Assembly: GCA_013399015.1 (NCBI GenBank)
Contig: VWZX01001056.1
Span: 2,886 to 66,885, forward strand
Direction of reading: 5' to 3'
DNA: 64,000 nt
DNA from: Galbula dea
Lineage: Eukaryota > Chordata > Aves > Piciformes > Galbulidae
The notes under the pieces were generated by a model. That model made no database searches. It saw only the letters and a program-made list of their open reading frames with translations, and was not told where the DNA came from. The translations under genes and the position numbers were made by a program. Positions 35,976 to 47,900 of this stretch are shown here, piece by piece. The number at the start of each line of letters is the position of its first letter. The first letter of the stretch is position 1.

Positions 35976-37354
35976 TGTAGAAAGGAAGACCCAGGGAACT
36001 ACAGGCCAGTGAACCTCTCCTCTGTGCCTGGGAAGATCATGGAGCAGATTGTCATGGAAGTGATGTTAAGGCACATGCAAGACAAAGAGGTGATTCTAAG
36101 AAGCCAACATGGATTCACGAAGAACAAATCATGCCTGACCAATCTGGTGGCCTTTTATGATGGAGTGACTGCATCAATTGATGAGGGAAGACTGACCGAT
36201 GTTGTGTATTGTAAGGCCTTCAACACAGTTCCTCATGACATCCTTAACTCAAAATTGGATATATGGATTTGATGGGTGGACTCCTTGGTGGATAAGAAAT
36301 TGGCTGGATAGATGCAACCAGAGAGTTGTGGTTAATGGATCTTTGTCTAGGGGGAGACCAGGGATAAGTGGTGTCCTTCAAGGCTCTGTCTTGGGACCGG
36401 TGCTCTTCAATGTCTTTATTAATGACCTAGACAGAGGTATCAAGTGCACCCTCAGCAAGTTTGAAGATGACATGAAGCTGAGTGGTGTGGTTGATACACC
36501 AGAAGGGAGGGATGCCATCCAGAGGGACCTGGACAAACTTGAAAAGTGGGCCTGTGAGAATCAGAGGAAGTTTAATAAAACCAAGTGTAAGGTCCGGCAT
36601 CTAGGTAGGGACAATCCAAGAAATAAGTACAGGCTGGGAGAGGAACTTGTTGAAAGTAGCCATGCAGAGAAGGACTTGGGGGTCATGATAGATGATAAGC
36701 TAGAAATGAGCCAGCAACATATACTCGCAGCCCAGAAAACCAACCATATCCTGGGCTGCATCAGGAGAGGCATAACCAGCAGGTCTAGGGAGGTGATTCT
36801 GCCTCTCTATTCTGCCCTCATGAGGCCCCATCTGGAGTACTGTGTCCAGTTCTGGGGTCCTCAGCAAAGAAAGGATGTAGACCTTTTGGAGCATGTCCAG
36901 AGGAGGGCCACAAAGATGATCAGAGGACTAGAGCACCTCTCCTATGAGAATAGGTTGAAGGAGTTGGGATTGTTCAGCCTGAAAAAGAGAAGGCTTTGAG
37001 GGGACCTTAGAGCAGCCTTTCAATACCTAAAGGGGGCTTACAAGATAGAAGTGGAGAGACTTTTCAGCTGGTCATATTGCAACGGGACACAGGGGAATGG
37101 TTACAAGCTGAAGGAGGGGAAAGTCTTACTAGATATTAGAAGGAGGTTCTTTAGCCAGAGGGTGGTAAGGCACTAGAACAGGTTTCCCAGAGACGCTGTG
37201 GCTGCCCCATCCCTAGCCGTGTTCAAGGACAGGCTGGATGTGGCCCTGCACAACCTGGTCTACTGGGTGGCATCCCTGCCCATGGCAGAGGGGTTGGAAT
37301 TAGATGATCTTTAAGGTCCCTTCCAACCTGGGCCATTCTATGATTCTGTGATTC
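35976..37354 (+). mobile_element. CR1 LINE, 1.4 kb, right half of head-to-head pair
   Basis: Starts in the RT domain (GAAGACCCAGGGAACTACAG at about 35984) and continues through all downstream ORF2, the 3' UTR hairpin (CCCTGCCCATGGCAGAGGGG) and the CATTCTATGATTCTGTGATT tail. It is of the GGTTGGAA/CCATTCTATG subfamily. Its 5' end abuts the 5' end of the minus-strand CR1 with no unique DNA between them, and both elements keep their own 3' ends, so these are two separate insertions or one joined event. The two share related sequence in opposite orientation over about 0.9 kb. Confidence 0.94.
36009..37260 (+). pseudogene. CR1 ORF2 reverse transcriptase remnant, inactive
   Basis: RT pieces in two frames. 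Positions 36009-36272 (87 codons) cover VPGKIMEQI, SQHGFTKNKSCL and motif A. A frame shift then leads into 36199-36999 (266 codons), which holds RNWLD, motif B (SGVLQGSVLGPVLFN), motif C and RRATKMIRGLEHLSYE. Motif A reads VVYCKAFNTVPHD: compared with the sister copy at 53395-53435 (IIYLDLSKAFDTVPHD), three residues including the first, catalytic Asp are missing, and the second Asp is Asn. Motif C reads FEDD instead of FADD. A TGA at 36997-36999 cuts the C-terminal region, which then continues to about 37260, where the usual stop codon is lost. The enzyme is dead at several points. Confidence 0.92.
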
Positions 37355-39825
37355 CACTGTCTATGTCATTAATAAAGACACTGAAGAACATGGTCCCATA
37401 ACACAGCCATCTTCTGTGTATGCCAGGAAAAATGTGGGAGGTACACAGGATTAGAAGAAAACAGTGACATTTTCAAAACTAGAATATGCAAAATTAAGGA
37501 AAACAAAAATAATCCCAAACTGCAAACACACTCTCTATGCAAAATCTTGTATTAAAGCTTTTACAATTATAAAATTTTTACTTTTTGAAAAGTTAAACTT
37601 CATGAAAACAAGCAATTTTTGTCAACTACTTGAAACCAACACATCTAACTAGTCTCACAAGACCAAAAATGAAAGTCTTGTGCAAGTGAAGACTGTATGA
37701 AAATACAACATACATTGTTTTCCTAAAATGTGTTCAAAATCAGGTTGGTAGTTTTATTTTAGGAAAGGTTTTAATATATTGTGATTTTTATATCACAATT
37801 TCTGTTAGTTCATATGATCTCAGTTTAAAGAAAGTCAATATTTTTAACATCTTTTTAAAATATTGTACATATAGAAGATCATAAATACATTTTTATCTCC
37901 ACTTCAGACAACACTTAAAAACACATTACAAACACTTACATAGTATTGAGTTTCCAGATTAGACTTCAATTCCTATGTCCCAGGAATACTGAACTGGTCA
38001 CTTCTCAGTTGGTATTGGTAGTTGCAAACATGCAGCAGGAGGTTTATAAATCCACTTTTCCAGACCCAGTTAACTTTCTGAAATAGCCTCCAAACTGTAA
38101 TAGAGTTTTATAATAGAGCTCTCCAGGAACGAACCTTCTAATTCAATTTCCTGCAGTATTTAAAATCCTGCCAAAGGAACATTTCAAAGCAGAATGCAAG
38201 GTGTACGTGTATGATGGAAAGTTCATTGAGGGCTTCCAAAATCACAAATGTAGACATGCTGATTTTAAAACTCAGATGTGAAATTGTATATTGAAGAAAT
38301 ATGGAAATACAGACTATGATTTTAAGAAAGAGTGTAAGAAATAACGTTAAAAGTGTTGCAGTCTCTGCAGACTTGCTTCAGACAGAGGGACATTATGGGC
38401 TCTCCCTGCAAACAAGGACCTGCCCTAGTCTTCCACAGAGCTCACACGTTGATCTGCCATTGACCTGAGCAGAAGCAGAGCTCCAGGCTGGCCTCCTTCA
38501 GGCCCAGTCACCCAGCATACAGCAGCCTCACAACCTGTATGTTTTGGCTGTCCCTCTAACTCACTTCCCACAACTTCTGAACTGCAGCAAAAGCACTACA
38601 GTGCATCAGTCTGCTTTGTTCACTTGGTCTGTTAAATGGGTGACTCAGAGAACAACTGAAAATTTTATATTTCAGTGGCACTGCTTGACAAATAATCTGA
38701 AGAGGACATCTGAGAAACCTACAAGACATCTGCAGGCAGAACACGTTAGCAGTTGTCCGACAACAGTTGCTGTTCTTGGAAATACCACAATCTCTGTACG
38801 TGGAAAGAGAACAGAACATTATGGCCACACAGCAACAGAAAGCAGTAACAACGCCTGGTGTATAGCTATCAGCAACAGCTTCTGAAACTGACGGCACCTT
38901 CTCTCCTGGTGGCAACCTAGGTACAGAGCTCAAAATGATTCATACTCTGATCCTGCAAGATGCCAGAGACTCTACTCCTTCCCACATAAAATGAATAAAT
39001 GTATATTTATGCAACTAGAAAAGTAAAATTGTCTTATCCTCTGCTTTGCCAATACCACTTCCTTCTGAAACCTTACTTAGAAACTTACAGGGAGAAGCAA
39101 CATAAATCAGTCGTAATTGGAAAACTTTAGTTTTCCAAGTGACTGTGAGCAGAAGGTTGCGTTTGGGTCTTAGAATCACTGAGCAACTTCTAGAAGGAAA
39201 ACCCAGTATGCAGCAAATGAGTGAATGCAAGAACCTGCTCTGCTACAGAGGCACAGGCACAGAGCAAACAGTCTTCAAAGTACACAAAAGTAGGAGGAAA
39301 AATGACATGGACTGACATGAACTTATGACTAACTTCTGCAAGGACCAAACTTGACCGAATTGAGTACATTAGCTGTCTTAGCCACCAAGGCAATGCATTT
39401 AAGAAGTACTGATCTGTTGTTGTTGTTTTGCTGTTTTCCATGGCATTCTTATTCTCCTAGGACTTTTAATTATGCTTCCCTATTTACCCAAAATAAAAGA
39501 CTTAAATATCTGATTTTGGACTTAGGGTAGTGTTTTGCTGCAACCCTTCTGAATGACTGCCATCTAATGAGTCTTTTTTGCAGTGAATAAAAATGCTTTA
39601 TTTTTTTGTCCATTTTGGTTTTGGAGGTTTGGTGGTGGTGGTGGTGATTTTGTTTGGTTGGTTTTATTTTATTTTTTAACTTAGCTGTTACCTGTATTTA
39701 AGGAACACATTTTTAAAGAAGGACAAATTTTCTGGAAAAAAATTATCTAGGATTATTAGAAATTAAATGCAGATGCCAAATCAGAGGTAGCATCTCTATC
39801 ATAGGCCAATGCTACTCTTCCCAAT
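37355..39825. other. Unique DNA, no gene recognised
   Basis: AT-rich to 38330, then a GC-richer stretch (38385-38935) with open frames of 113 codons (plus, 38544-38885) and 125 codons (minus, 38933-38556) that overlap each other. Neither has a recognisable domain. A (GGT)n run at 39629-39646 sits in T/G-rich sequence up to about 39680. Confidence 0.5.
39629..39646. repeat. (GGT)n microsatellite
   Basis: TTTGGTGGTGGTGGTGGTGA, about five perfect GGT units, inside T/G-rich sequence. Confidence 0.8.
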
Positions 39826-40356
39826 TTCACAGAATCACAGAATGTTAGGAGTTGGAAGGGACCTCGAAAAATCATCTAGTCCAAGCCCCCTGCCACAGCA
39901 GGATTCCCTACACCAGGTCACACAGAAGCACGTCCAGATGGGTTTTGAATATTTCCAGAGAAGGAGACTTTGCAATCTCTCTGGGCAGTCTGTTCCAGTG
40001 CTCTGCCACCCTCACTGGGAAAAATTTTTTTTCTTTTATTCACAAGGAACCTCCTATGCTTCAGCTTACAACCACTGCCTCTTGTCCTAGGACGTCACTG
40101 GGCTTCACTAAGAAGAGCCTGAACCCATCCTCCTGACACACACCCTTCACATATTTAAAAGCACAGATGAGGTCACCCCTTAGCCTCCTCTTCTCCAAGC
40201 TAGAGCCCCAGCTCCCTCAGGCTCTCCTCATAAGGAAGATGTTCCAGCCCATTCATCATCTTGGTGGCTCTGCGCTGAACTCTTTCAAGCAGTTCCCTAT
40301 CCATCTTCAACTGAGGGGCCCAGAACTGGACACAAGATTCCAGATGCAGCCTCACC
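39826..40356 (-). mobile_element. CR1 LINE, 5'-truncated
   Basis: Minus-strand CR1 of the same subfamily as 22964-23980: octamer tail at 39826-39845, ORF2 end with the LLC-type terminus, and the C-terminal region up to GGTGAGGCTGCATCTGGAAT (40356 downward). A small insertion (CTAGGACG) near 40087 breaks the frame relative to the sister copy, and the elements differ at many points, so the two are independent insertions. Confidence 0.95.
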
Positions 40357-43300
40357 TATGAGAAGTACGTTTAGAATAATGCTGCTCTTTAAAAAAATAT
40401 TTCTTTTTGACAGTTGCATTCATTTTACATATAGAAATATGAAAGTCTGTGATTATTACTGAGAATGTATAATTACAAAAAAAACTAACATTTACTTTCA
40501 GATGGTCCTCTGATTTCCCCCATACTTTCCCATCATCTCCTCTACCATGTTACTTTCATGTAAGAGGCAAATAAATACTGCATCATATTATTTTAAGATA
40601 GTTTAAATTGTACTTCCTTGAAAACATATCTCCTTTTTTATTTTTTTTAAAGAAAGGTCTGTTAATCCTTTTGCAATTCTATTTTTCTTCAGACTTAAAA
40701 TTGATTAAAACAAAACAATTCTCTGGCCAAACCTGCATTCTTTTCATGATTTTCCCATCCTTCCATTATCATCCTGAAATACTGTACCCCTACAATATGG
40801 AATTCTTTAATCAGTCCTGACATGCATCTACTTTTTCTTTGGCCCAGCCCCAGCAAACACAGTCATGCTCTACTACACATCATTTCTCTCCATAACCTCT
40901 CTTTTCCTGTGGGTAACATACTTCACTCCAAAACATACATTTTGCTACAAAGCAAGACTGCACACTTCTATAAGGGTTAAATTAGAGGTTGAATAATTGA
41001 TGTACAAGCAGAATTCTAGTTTAGTTCACAAATTCTGCTGTCATTCAATCCGAATTTTGTCCAAAACAGCTGCAAAGCTAAGCTTTAGTCTGCCTAATCA
41101 ATTGCCATACTTTGTTATCAAATCTTCACTGTTTTTTAAAAGACCTAGACTTGAGAGGGAGTTACAGGTTCAATGATTCCTGAGGTTCATTGACTCTTAC
41201 ATGGTATTTAACATCAGTGATTACAAAAGAAATAGATAAAACATCAAGTCTAAATATTACTTCTGCTACCATTTGGGAACTCAGCCCTACATCACCACTA
41301 TGATGGTAGAGGACATAGATGATTTCCCAGTACCACACCACCACCAAAGCAAAAGATACACATATATTTTCCCAATAATGGTAATAATGATGTGCAGAAG
41401 CATATCCTTTCAGAGATCAAGGCTTCTGCCCCAATAAGATGAAAAAAAATTTATAAATACCATTTCAGAGAACAGGAATACTTACAACTACGTATATCTT
41501 TCCCAGGCCAATGGATTTGATTCAAAATCCATTAAAAAGAGTTACTCTGCCTCTTACTTTAGAAGAAGTGCCAGTAGCCTTGGCAACATATTAAGTTACA
41601 TGCAATTGTGGGGCTCTGTTTTTCATCCACCATGCTGAAATCCTAAAGATGAAAATTTAACTTTGTGTTACAGCTCTCTTTTTCTTGAGAAGAATATTGA
41701 CTATACATCTGGTTTGTATACAGAGTTCTCATAAGTAACAGAAACATCTCCTTCAGCCACCTCCTCCTCTCTTTCTGAAAAGCTGTTTCATTGCAAGAGA
41801 AACAGCAAACACTAGCTCCAATTTAATCATATTGTGTCCTTTCATACTTAGTTTAGACACAGTCATGTCGGAAAATATATCACAGTAGTTAGAAGAATCA
41901 GAGGAAGACTCTAAGGAAGAGATTTTGAAAATACCCGTTAAAAAACCCCACAAACAAACAAAAAAAACCCAAACCCATACAAATAAATAAATAATTAAAC
42001 ACACCACCACACACAACAACAAAGAAATTAAGCTTAGCACTTCTTTATGAACTTGTATGGGAACAGAATACGATGTGATCCTGGGCATTATTCCACTAAA
42101 GCACTCCAGTTGCAGGGTTGCTTGGGACTGAAGAGTTTTACAGTGTGTTGTAAAATGCAACGGATGCTCCAAGACATAAACACAAAATGTGCTATTTATC
42201 CATTCTTTCTGTAGACCAGAATGTGTTTATGGTTATATGGGGCATCAAATTTACACAAGAATTCTGATTTTTACAAACGATGCATCCATAACTCTATTTC
42301 TGTGTAAAAATAATTAATACAGATATATATTTGAAATAGTCATAAGGTCTTAATCTACCTGGGAAACTATGCTCATGAAGTAGGTTTGTGTTTACAAAAG
42401 AAGTGGCATCAAAGACTCTATTCATGATACAACGTACATAACACTCTCCTCCTATGATGCAGAGCTGGGGGAAAAACATTTATAATTCACTTAAGAATCT
42501 GTAAAAGTCAATAAACTAGATGTCTCTTACACAACCGTGTTTTGAGTTGTGTTGTTCCAACAAAAAATACGTGAATCACAAGAGAAAATTAAATCCTTTT
42601 TCCAAGGCTCCAGAGCCTCGAGTCCTTAAAATATGTGGCTAGTATGCCTAAGGCTGTTGTTACTGCAGCAAGATAACGCACATCAGCCACAACTGTGAGA
42701 AGACACATTTTATGAATAATGTAACAAACAGACAGGTAAAACTGACCCCACAAGCCCTCGACAAGTGAGGCAGAAATGCCCTCCGGGCAACTGTTGACTG
42801 AAAAGAGTAACTGCTGCTTTTCAGCTGCATGTATCCTTTCCATAGGATTTCATACTCCTGGAGGTAGGCTGGAGCCGCACACATCTAGCAAAGTTTGTAC
42901 TTCGTTTGCACATTAGACCCAGTGGCTAGCTGAACAAAGAAATGTTGAGTCAGAATGTCAGACAGCCTGCTCAGACTATGAAACATTCATTGCCTCACAA
43001 CTGGAGTTTTGAGTTTTGTTTTTCTTTTCCTTTTAACCAAATAAGATTTGCAGAAGAACAGAAGACAAAGCTTACCGTTCTTTACAAGGGCAGCATTACA
43101 TGTAACATCTTCCAAGATAAAGTAACTCTCACATTTGGCAAGCCAAACTGCAGTACGGTACCTAACGGAAATTTCTTCTGATCACAGCCATTCTACTAGT
43201 ACCCGCTAGTAACTGACACATTATGGGTCCCCATTAAGAAAAAGGAAAGAACGATTAGGGCTTTTTCCCTTGAGAAGTCAATAAAAACAGTCTTATCATC

Positions 43301-44402
43301 AATATTGTTAAACAATTGTAAATATTTAGAAACCTAAGGAAAAAGGGATTTTTTTTTTTTGCTATTCAATTACATAAATACATCAGGGTACACTTCAATT
43401 CTTCTGTTTAGGAAAATCTTTAATATTTTGTTTGCATTGTTGTCAAAGATAACATTTTTTTTTCACCCAGGTTAAAGATAAACCATATGGCTCGTGTTCA
43501 GACAAATTTATCAAAATTCCAAACCTGCTGTTTTACCTTAATCAGTAGGAGCAGCCAAAGAACTTAAATGTATAATCTTCTTGTGCCAATTTATGTTAAC
43601 TTTTGCTACAGGGTTTATATAAAAGCAAATATCAATTAAGGCAAGAAAAAAAGCTCCATTATATTTGCTTTTTAACTACATGGAACTTGCTAAAAATCCT
43701 AACTAAAACATCCTCAAAGCAAAACAAGAAAACTTGTAATGTATCAAAGTGTAGAAGATAAACTCAAGTTCACAATATAGTGGATTATCATGTTTAAAAA
43801 CACAAAAAAACCTACCTACATTAAGTAAAAAGTTTTTGTGTTCCATTAAACACCTTCTGTACTACAATCAGTAATGCAATATGTAAGTTATGCAACTAAG
43901 CAGGTCTTCCCTGTAAAACATTTAAATCCCAGGAGGAAAGTCTGGCCTCTGGGAGCCACTGTGAATCATCAGTGACTCCACACTGCTCTCTTCAAGATAA
44001 AATCTTTTGACAGTAAGATTTTGCTTTTTTGGTGCCTGTTTTGTAACCACCACTATTGAAACAAACAAACGAAAAGACTGAAACAAGTTCATGCAATCCT
44101 TAAATGCATATGCATCGGATAAACTAACAACAATACTAATTATTCTAGATAGAATCATGCAATGACTGAAATGCACTATGCACAGTTCTAGTCTTCCTTC
44201 CCTCTTAAGCCATAAAATACATTCCTACTGAAGTAATATTTTCAATACTGACAAGTTAACACATTTTGAAATATGAAGTGTCAAATTCATCCTTAAAATG
44301 CCATCAAAATATACTGGTTTGTGGAAATGGCTAGCAAGCTCACAACTCAGTGGTCCACCACTTGTACAAACACACATCTGTTGCAATAAACATCAATGTT
44401 TC
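40357..44402. other. AT-rich DNA, no gene recognised
   Basis: No CR1 or exon recognised. The 139-codon minus-strand frame at 42172-41753 is open mainly because it crosses the A/C-rich tract at 41939-42025. Poly-A or poly-T runs occur near 43350 and 43456. Confidence 0.55.
41939..42025. repeat. A/C-rich low-complexity tract
   Basis: AAACAAAC, AAATAAAT and CACCACCACACAC units in succession. Confidence 0.85.
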
Positions 44403-44739
44403 TGTCGTGAGGAATAAACATTCTGTTTTATTACAAGCAAAGGGATTAAACAAGGGTCACCAGTATAAGGGGGTGTATGCAAAGGGGTTTCTTTCTATTA
44501 ACCTATAGGCGTATCGTGGAGTTGTAAGATGTTTGGACATGTCTGGACAAGCATGAGGGAACATGTGGCCGGGAATGAAGGGATTGCGAAATATATGTAA
44601 ATAAAGCAAACCCCCTGCCATGTGGTCAGCCATGGAGGTTGCCATTCTGGTCAGGGCCCTGCCTCTCAACACAATATAGCCAACCAGAGGAGAGGAAATG
44701 CCCCTTCTGATAAGAGGACTGGGTGGTACTTGAGAACCC

Positions 44740-44747
44740 TTTAAAAG
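44740..44747 (+). promoter_or_regulatory. TATA-like box in the probable LTR
   Basis: TTTAAAAG in the context AACCCTTTAAAAGGAGGG, about 130 bp upstream of the AATAAA. Confidence 0.4.
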
Positions 44748-44878
44748 GAGGGAAATTTGATTTCGGGGTGTGCTTTTGGGATCATCAGGCAACTAGGGCA
44801 CCCAACACGTGTTGTAAGTAATCTTCCTACTTGTTATCTTTCTCTGTTTTATGGACTTTGTTATCCTTCTAAATTATT

Positions 44879-44884
44879 AATAAA
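44879..44884 (+). terminator. AATAAA signal near the end of the probable LTR
   Basis: AATAAA within ATTATTAATAAAAGGAG, 28 bp before the inferred CA end. Confidence 0.45.
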
Positions 44885-44912
44885 AGGAGATACTGTTCTC
44901 TGAATTCTAACA

Positions 44913-47900
44913 CTATGTTTTGATCCTAAGCCCATTTATATTTCTCCTGCTGAATAAGCCTGTCAAGCAGCTCCCGTAGGCCACCTTTATGCTTTCATGC
45001 TTTAATGTACAGAAAATCCTCACATGGCTGCTCCCACACACATCCTTTGGGCAAAAGACTTCCTTCGTAGGTGGGACACAAACTCTAATTACAGAGTCAG
45101 GCACCGTACTACACATAGCAGTACATAACGCATCACAGTACACAATTGCAGGGGCAATCTGTGAAGTGCTAAGCTTCAAGCATGAACGTTTTGAAAGCAA
45201 TGCAGTGTTCATCATCTGAGGACCTTCAGAAGACCCCAGAAGAGTCTAATGACACATCCATGCACTAATTTGACTTGACAAATGGCCACCTACTTTCCTT
45301 CTTTTCATCTCCAAGTGATCCTCAAGAAAAAAACAGACTTAATTTAGACCTGATCTTAGAGAAACACTAATCCATTTCACTCCCTCATGACTATATCAGC
45401 ATGTGTGCTAGCTTATTAACCTTATCAACGACATTCTAACCAAGAAATGATGGAGGAATTTCATGATTCAAAAGCATCTAGGTCAGTATATGTACTACTC
45501 AAACAAAAAAAATATTAATGGCAACACTAAAAGAAAAGTCTGATAAAAGTCTGGTGGCTGTTCCCAGAAGGCAAGCAGTGCAAAGTATTTTCCACTGAGT
45601 CTTTCTTTAGAAGATAAGATACTGAGCCGTCACATCTACACCTAAATACACCCATGTTCCCAAAACTTCAACACAACTAATAACTGATTAGTAACAAAAC
45701 AAAAACAAAACAAAGGGAAAAAAAATAAAATCAGTCTCCAGGTCCCAGGTGATCTCCCAGCAAAGGTGGCAATACAACTAGCTCAATTCAAGCAAAACTC
45801 AGCCTCAAAAACCAACCAGATGGTGTAATAGTAATCTGAGAACCCCAGGAAATGCCAGAGTTGTCAGGCTACCACCTTCTCAATAACATTTCCCCCAAAT
45901 TAGAAACTGGATACACTAAGACACTAGTTGGCAAAACTCCCAGCCTCAAATGATGGCCTGCCAAACAAGAGAGAAGGGCACTCTTCCATCCCCTCCAGTA
46001 ACAGGAGGGCCTGAGAGTCTCTGAAGAGCAGAATCAGTACTTCACCACAGAAAAAATGACAGGGACATACTTTTTTGTTTTCTCTAGAGTACTGCATTCC
46101 CCAGCAAACCAATTTCTTCAGAATTCATGAAATTAGTCTTCTCTTCAAAATGCTCCACGTTAAGGTGGTGGGTAATTTGATCTATTGCTGTGTAACGTAC
46201 TACACTGAAAGAATAAATTGCAAATGGGAATTCATTAGGAGTGGAGCAATCTGATTACTGAGGTAACTACAACCTCACAGGAACTTTGTTGCTAAATATC
46301 TTTCAAGTGTTGATCACTTCATAATTGTTATGGAGGAATATGATGAAAGATGAAGCACTGATAAAGGGTCAATCAAGTCTTTTTCTAAAAGACTTTCACG
46401 GAACAACAACAAAAAAAAGCTGTTTCTAAATCAAGTTAGTGTCAAGAATTTATTTGCCCACTTACATTCCTTTCCCAACTTTGTGGATGACCCACTGCTA
46501 CAAGATCTCCATCCACATGTATCATGTTAAACATAGTGCCACAGTCAAATATGGACAACCTACACATCCTTATTTTAACTAGTTCTTTATTTCATCCAGA
46601 TCCTAAAATGTCTTCGTGGTTCACAGTGGCAACATAAATGCCCCAGCCCCTATAAGGAAACCGATTCACAGGAGGGAGATGTGATCTCTCCTATTCCTCA
46701 TGGCTGAGAGCGCTTTGAGTCTCCAGAGCAGAGAGCTTGATGTACATCTTAATTTCTTCCCTGCCCAAGAGCTTAATTATCTTTCCAAAAGTAAACAAGA
46801 GATGTAGGACCAGTGCATAGCCAGACTTCTCCTTATACAGAATCAAAACATCCTCAGATGCAGATCAGGAAAACAGGATGAGCATAAAACACGCATGTCC
46901 ATAAGCGCATCTGCTTGCAGCATACAACAGGTTGTCATCAAAGAGATCAATACACAAGAAAACGGCATCATAGTAACTGACACTGATGAAAATTCAGATA
47001 ACCTTAATTATGCTACAGTCTATTTTTACTTATGGAAACTGGGATGTAAAATTTAATATACGGTGGGGCTATAAAGCCTTTTGGAACAGACATTCCCCTG
47101 GAAAGCTATTTTACCAAGTTAAACATTTACTAGACAGCTAAGAGAAACAAAACACTAATATAACTGGAGGAAAAGAATCTCTTAGATTGTCCACAAAGGG
47201 CACATACATGGGATAAGAGTCAATCAAACCATTGTTCTGAAAAGCAGAAGTATAAAAATCATGAGAAGAAAGGAAAGAGCAAGATCCCAACTAACTTTTC
47301 AAAATAAAACAAAACAAAAACCCCACTCCTGGGTGTGGGGAAGGACTGGTTGTTGAAATCTACCAGGATGAATCAATTTGAAAACCACTCTTCTTCTTTT
47401 TGGAAAGATTTAGTCTTTTTTTTTCCCAATTAAGCTAAAATTATCACATTAGGTACAGCAGAAAATGGTAGGAAATAATGTGTGGTACAAATAGCACTTT
47501 AAAAACTCCGTTAGCTATGCGGGTTTGGTTTTTTTTTTCTTTTGGGATAAAAGCATGGTAGGTAGTGGAGACTGAACATAACACAGAATTCATAAAAATA
47601 TAGGGCAGACTTATATGAAAGCATGCAGAGTTAATTCTTTTCAATATTACTAACATGACAAAAACCTATGACTTACACAAAAAGTAAAAAAAAATACTCA
47701 AATGGCAAAATAATTTGTACTGAGTCCCTGTGAAATTTACAGGAATGGCACATGCTCATGTGTAGTTTTTGAAATCTATAGATCTCTATATTGGGATAAA
47801 CTGACTTCACTGAAGAAGAACTGAAAGCCAAGTCTTCATTTTGCACAAGCTGATTGAGGAGACAGGAGCACTAGTCTGGCAAAGTTAAAAGCTGGCTTTT

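Larger units (their letters stand above)
44403..44912 (+). mobile_element. Probable solo LTR
   Basis: The segment begins TGTCGTGAGG and ends TTCTAACA, so it has TG...CA ends 510 bp apart. In LTR order it contains a GC-richer U3, a TATA-like TTTAAAAG (44740-44747), a T-rich stretch and an AATAAA (44879-44884) 28 bp before the end. The flanks hold similar but not identical 8-mers (CAATGTTT at 44394-44401, CTATGTTT at 44913-44920), so a target duplication is not clean. No internal retroviral sequence adjoins it. The family is not identified; an ERVL-like element is my best guess. A chance arrangement cannot be excluded. Confidence 0.5.

Noticed and set aside
41753..42172. 139-codon minus-strand frame with a hydrophobic stretch resembling a membrane segment
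   Set aside because: The hydrophobic part is the translation of the A/C-rich simple repeat at 41939-42025 read in reverse.
44989..45219. 76-codon plus-strand and 100-codon minus-strand frames just after the probable LTR
   Set aside because: Considered as retroviral or processed-gene remnants; no recognisable motif on either strand.
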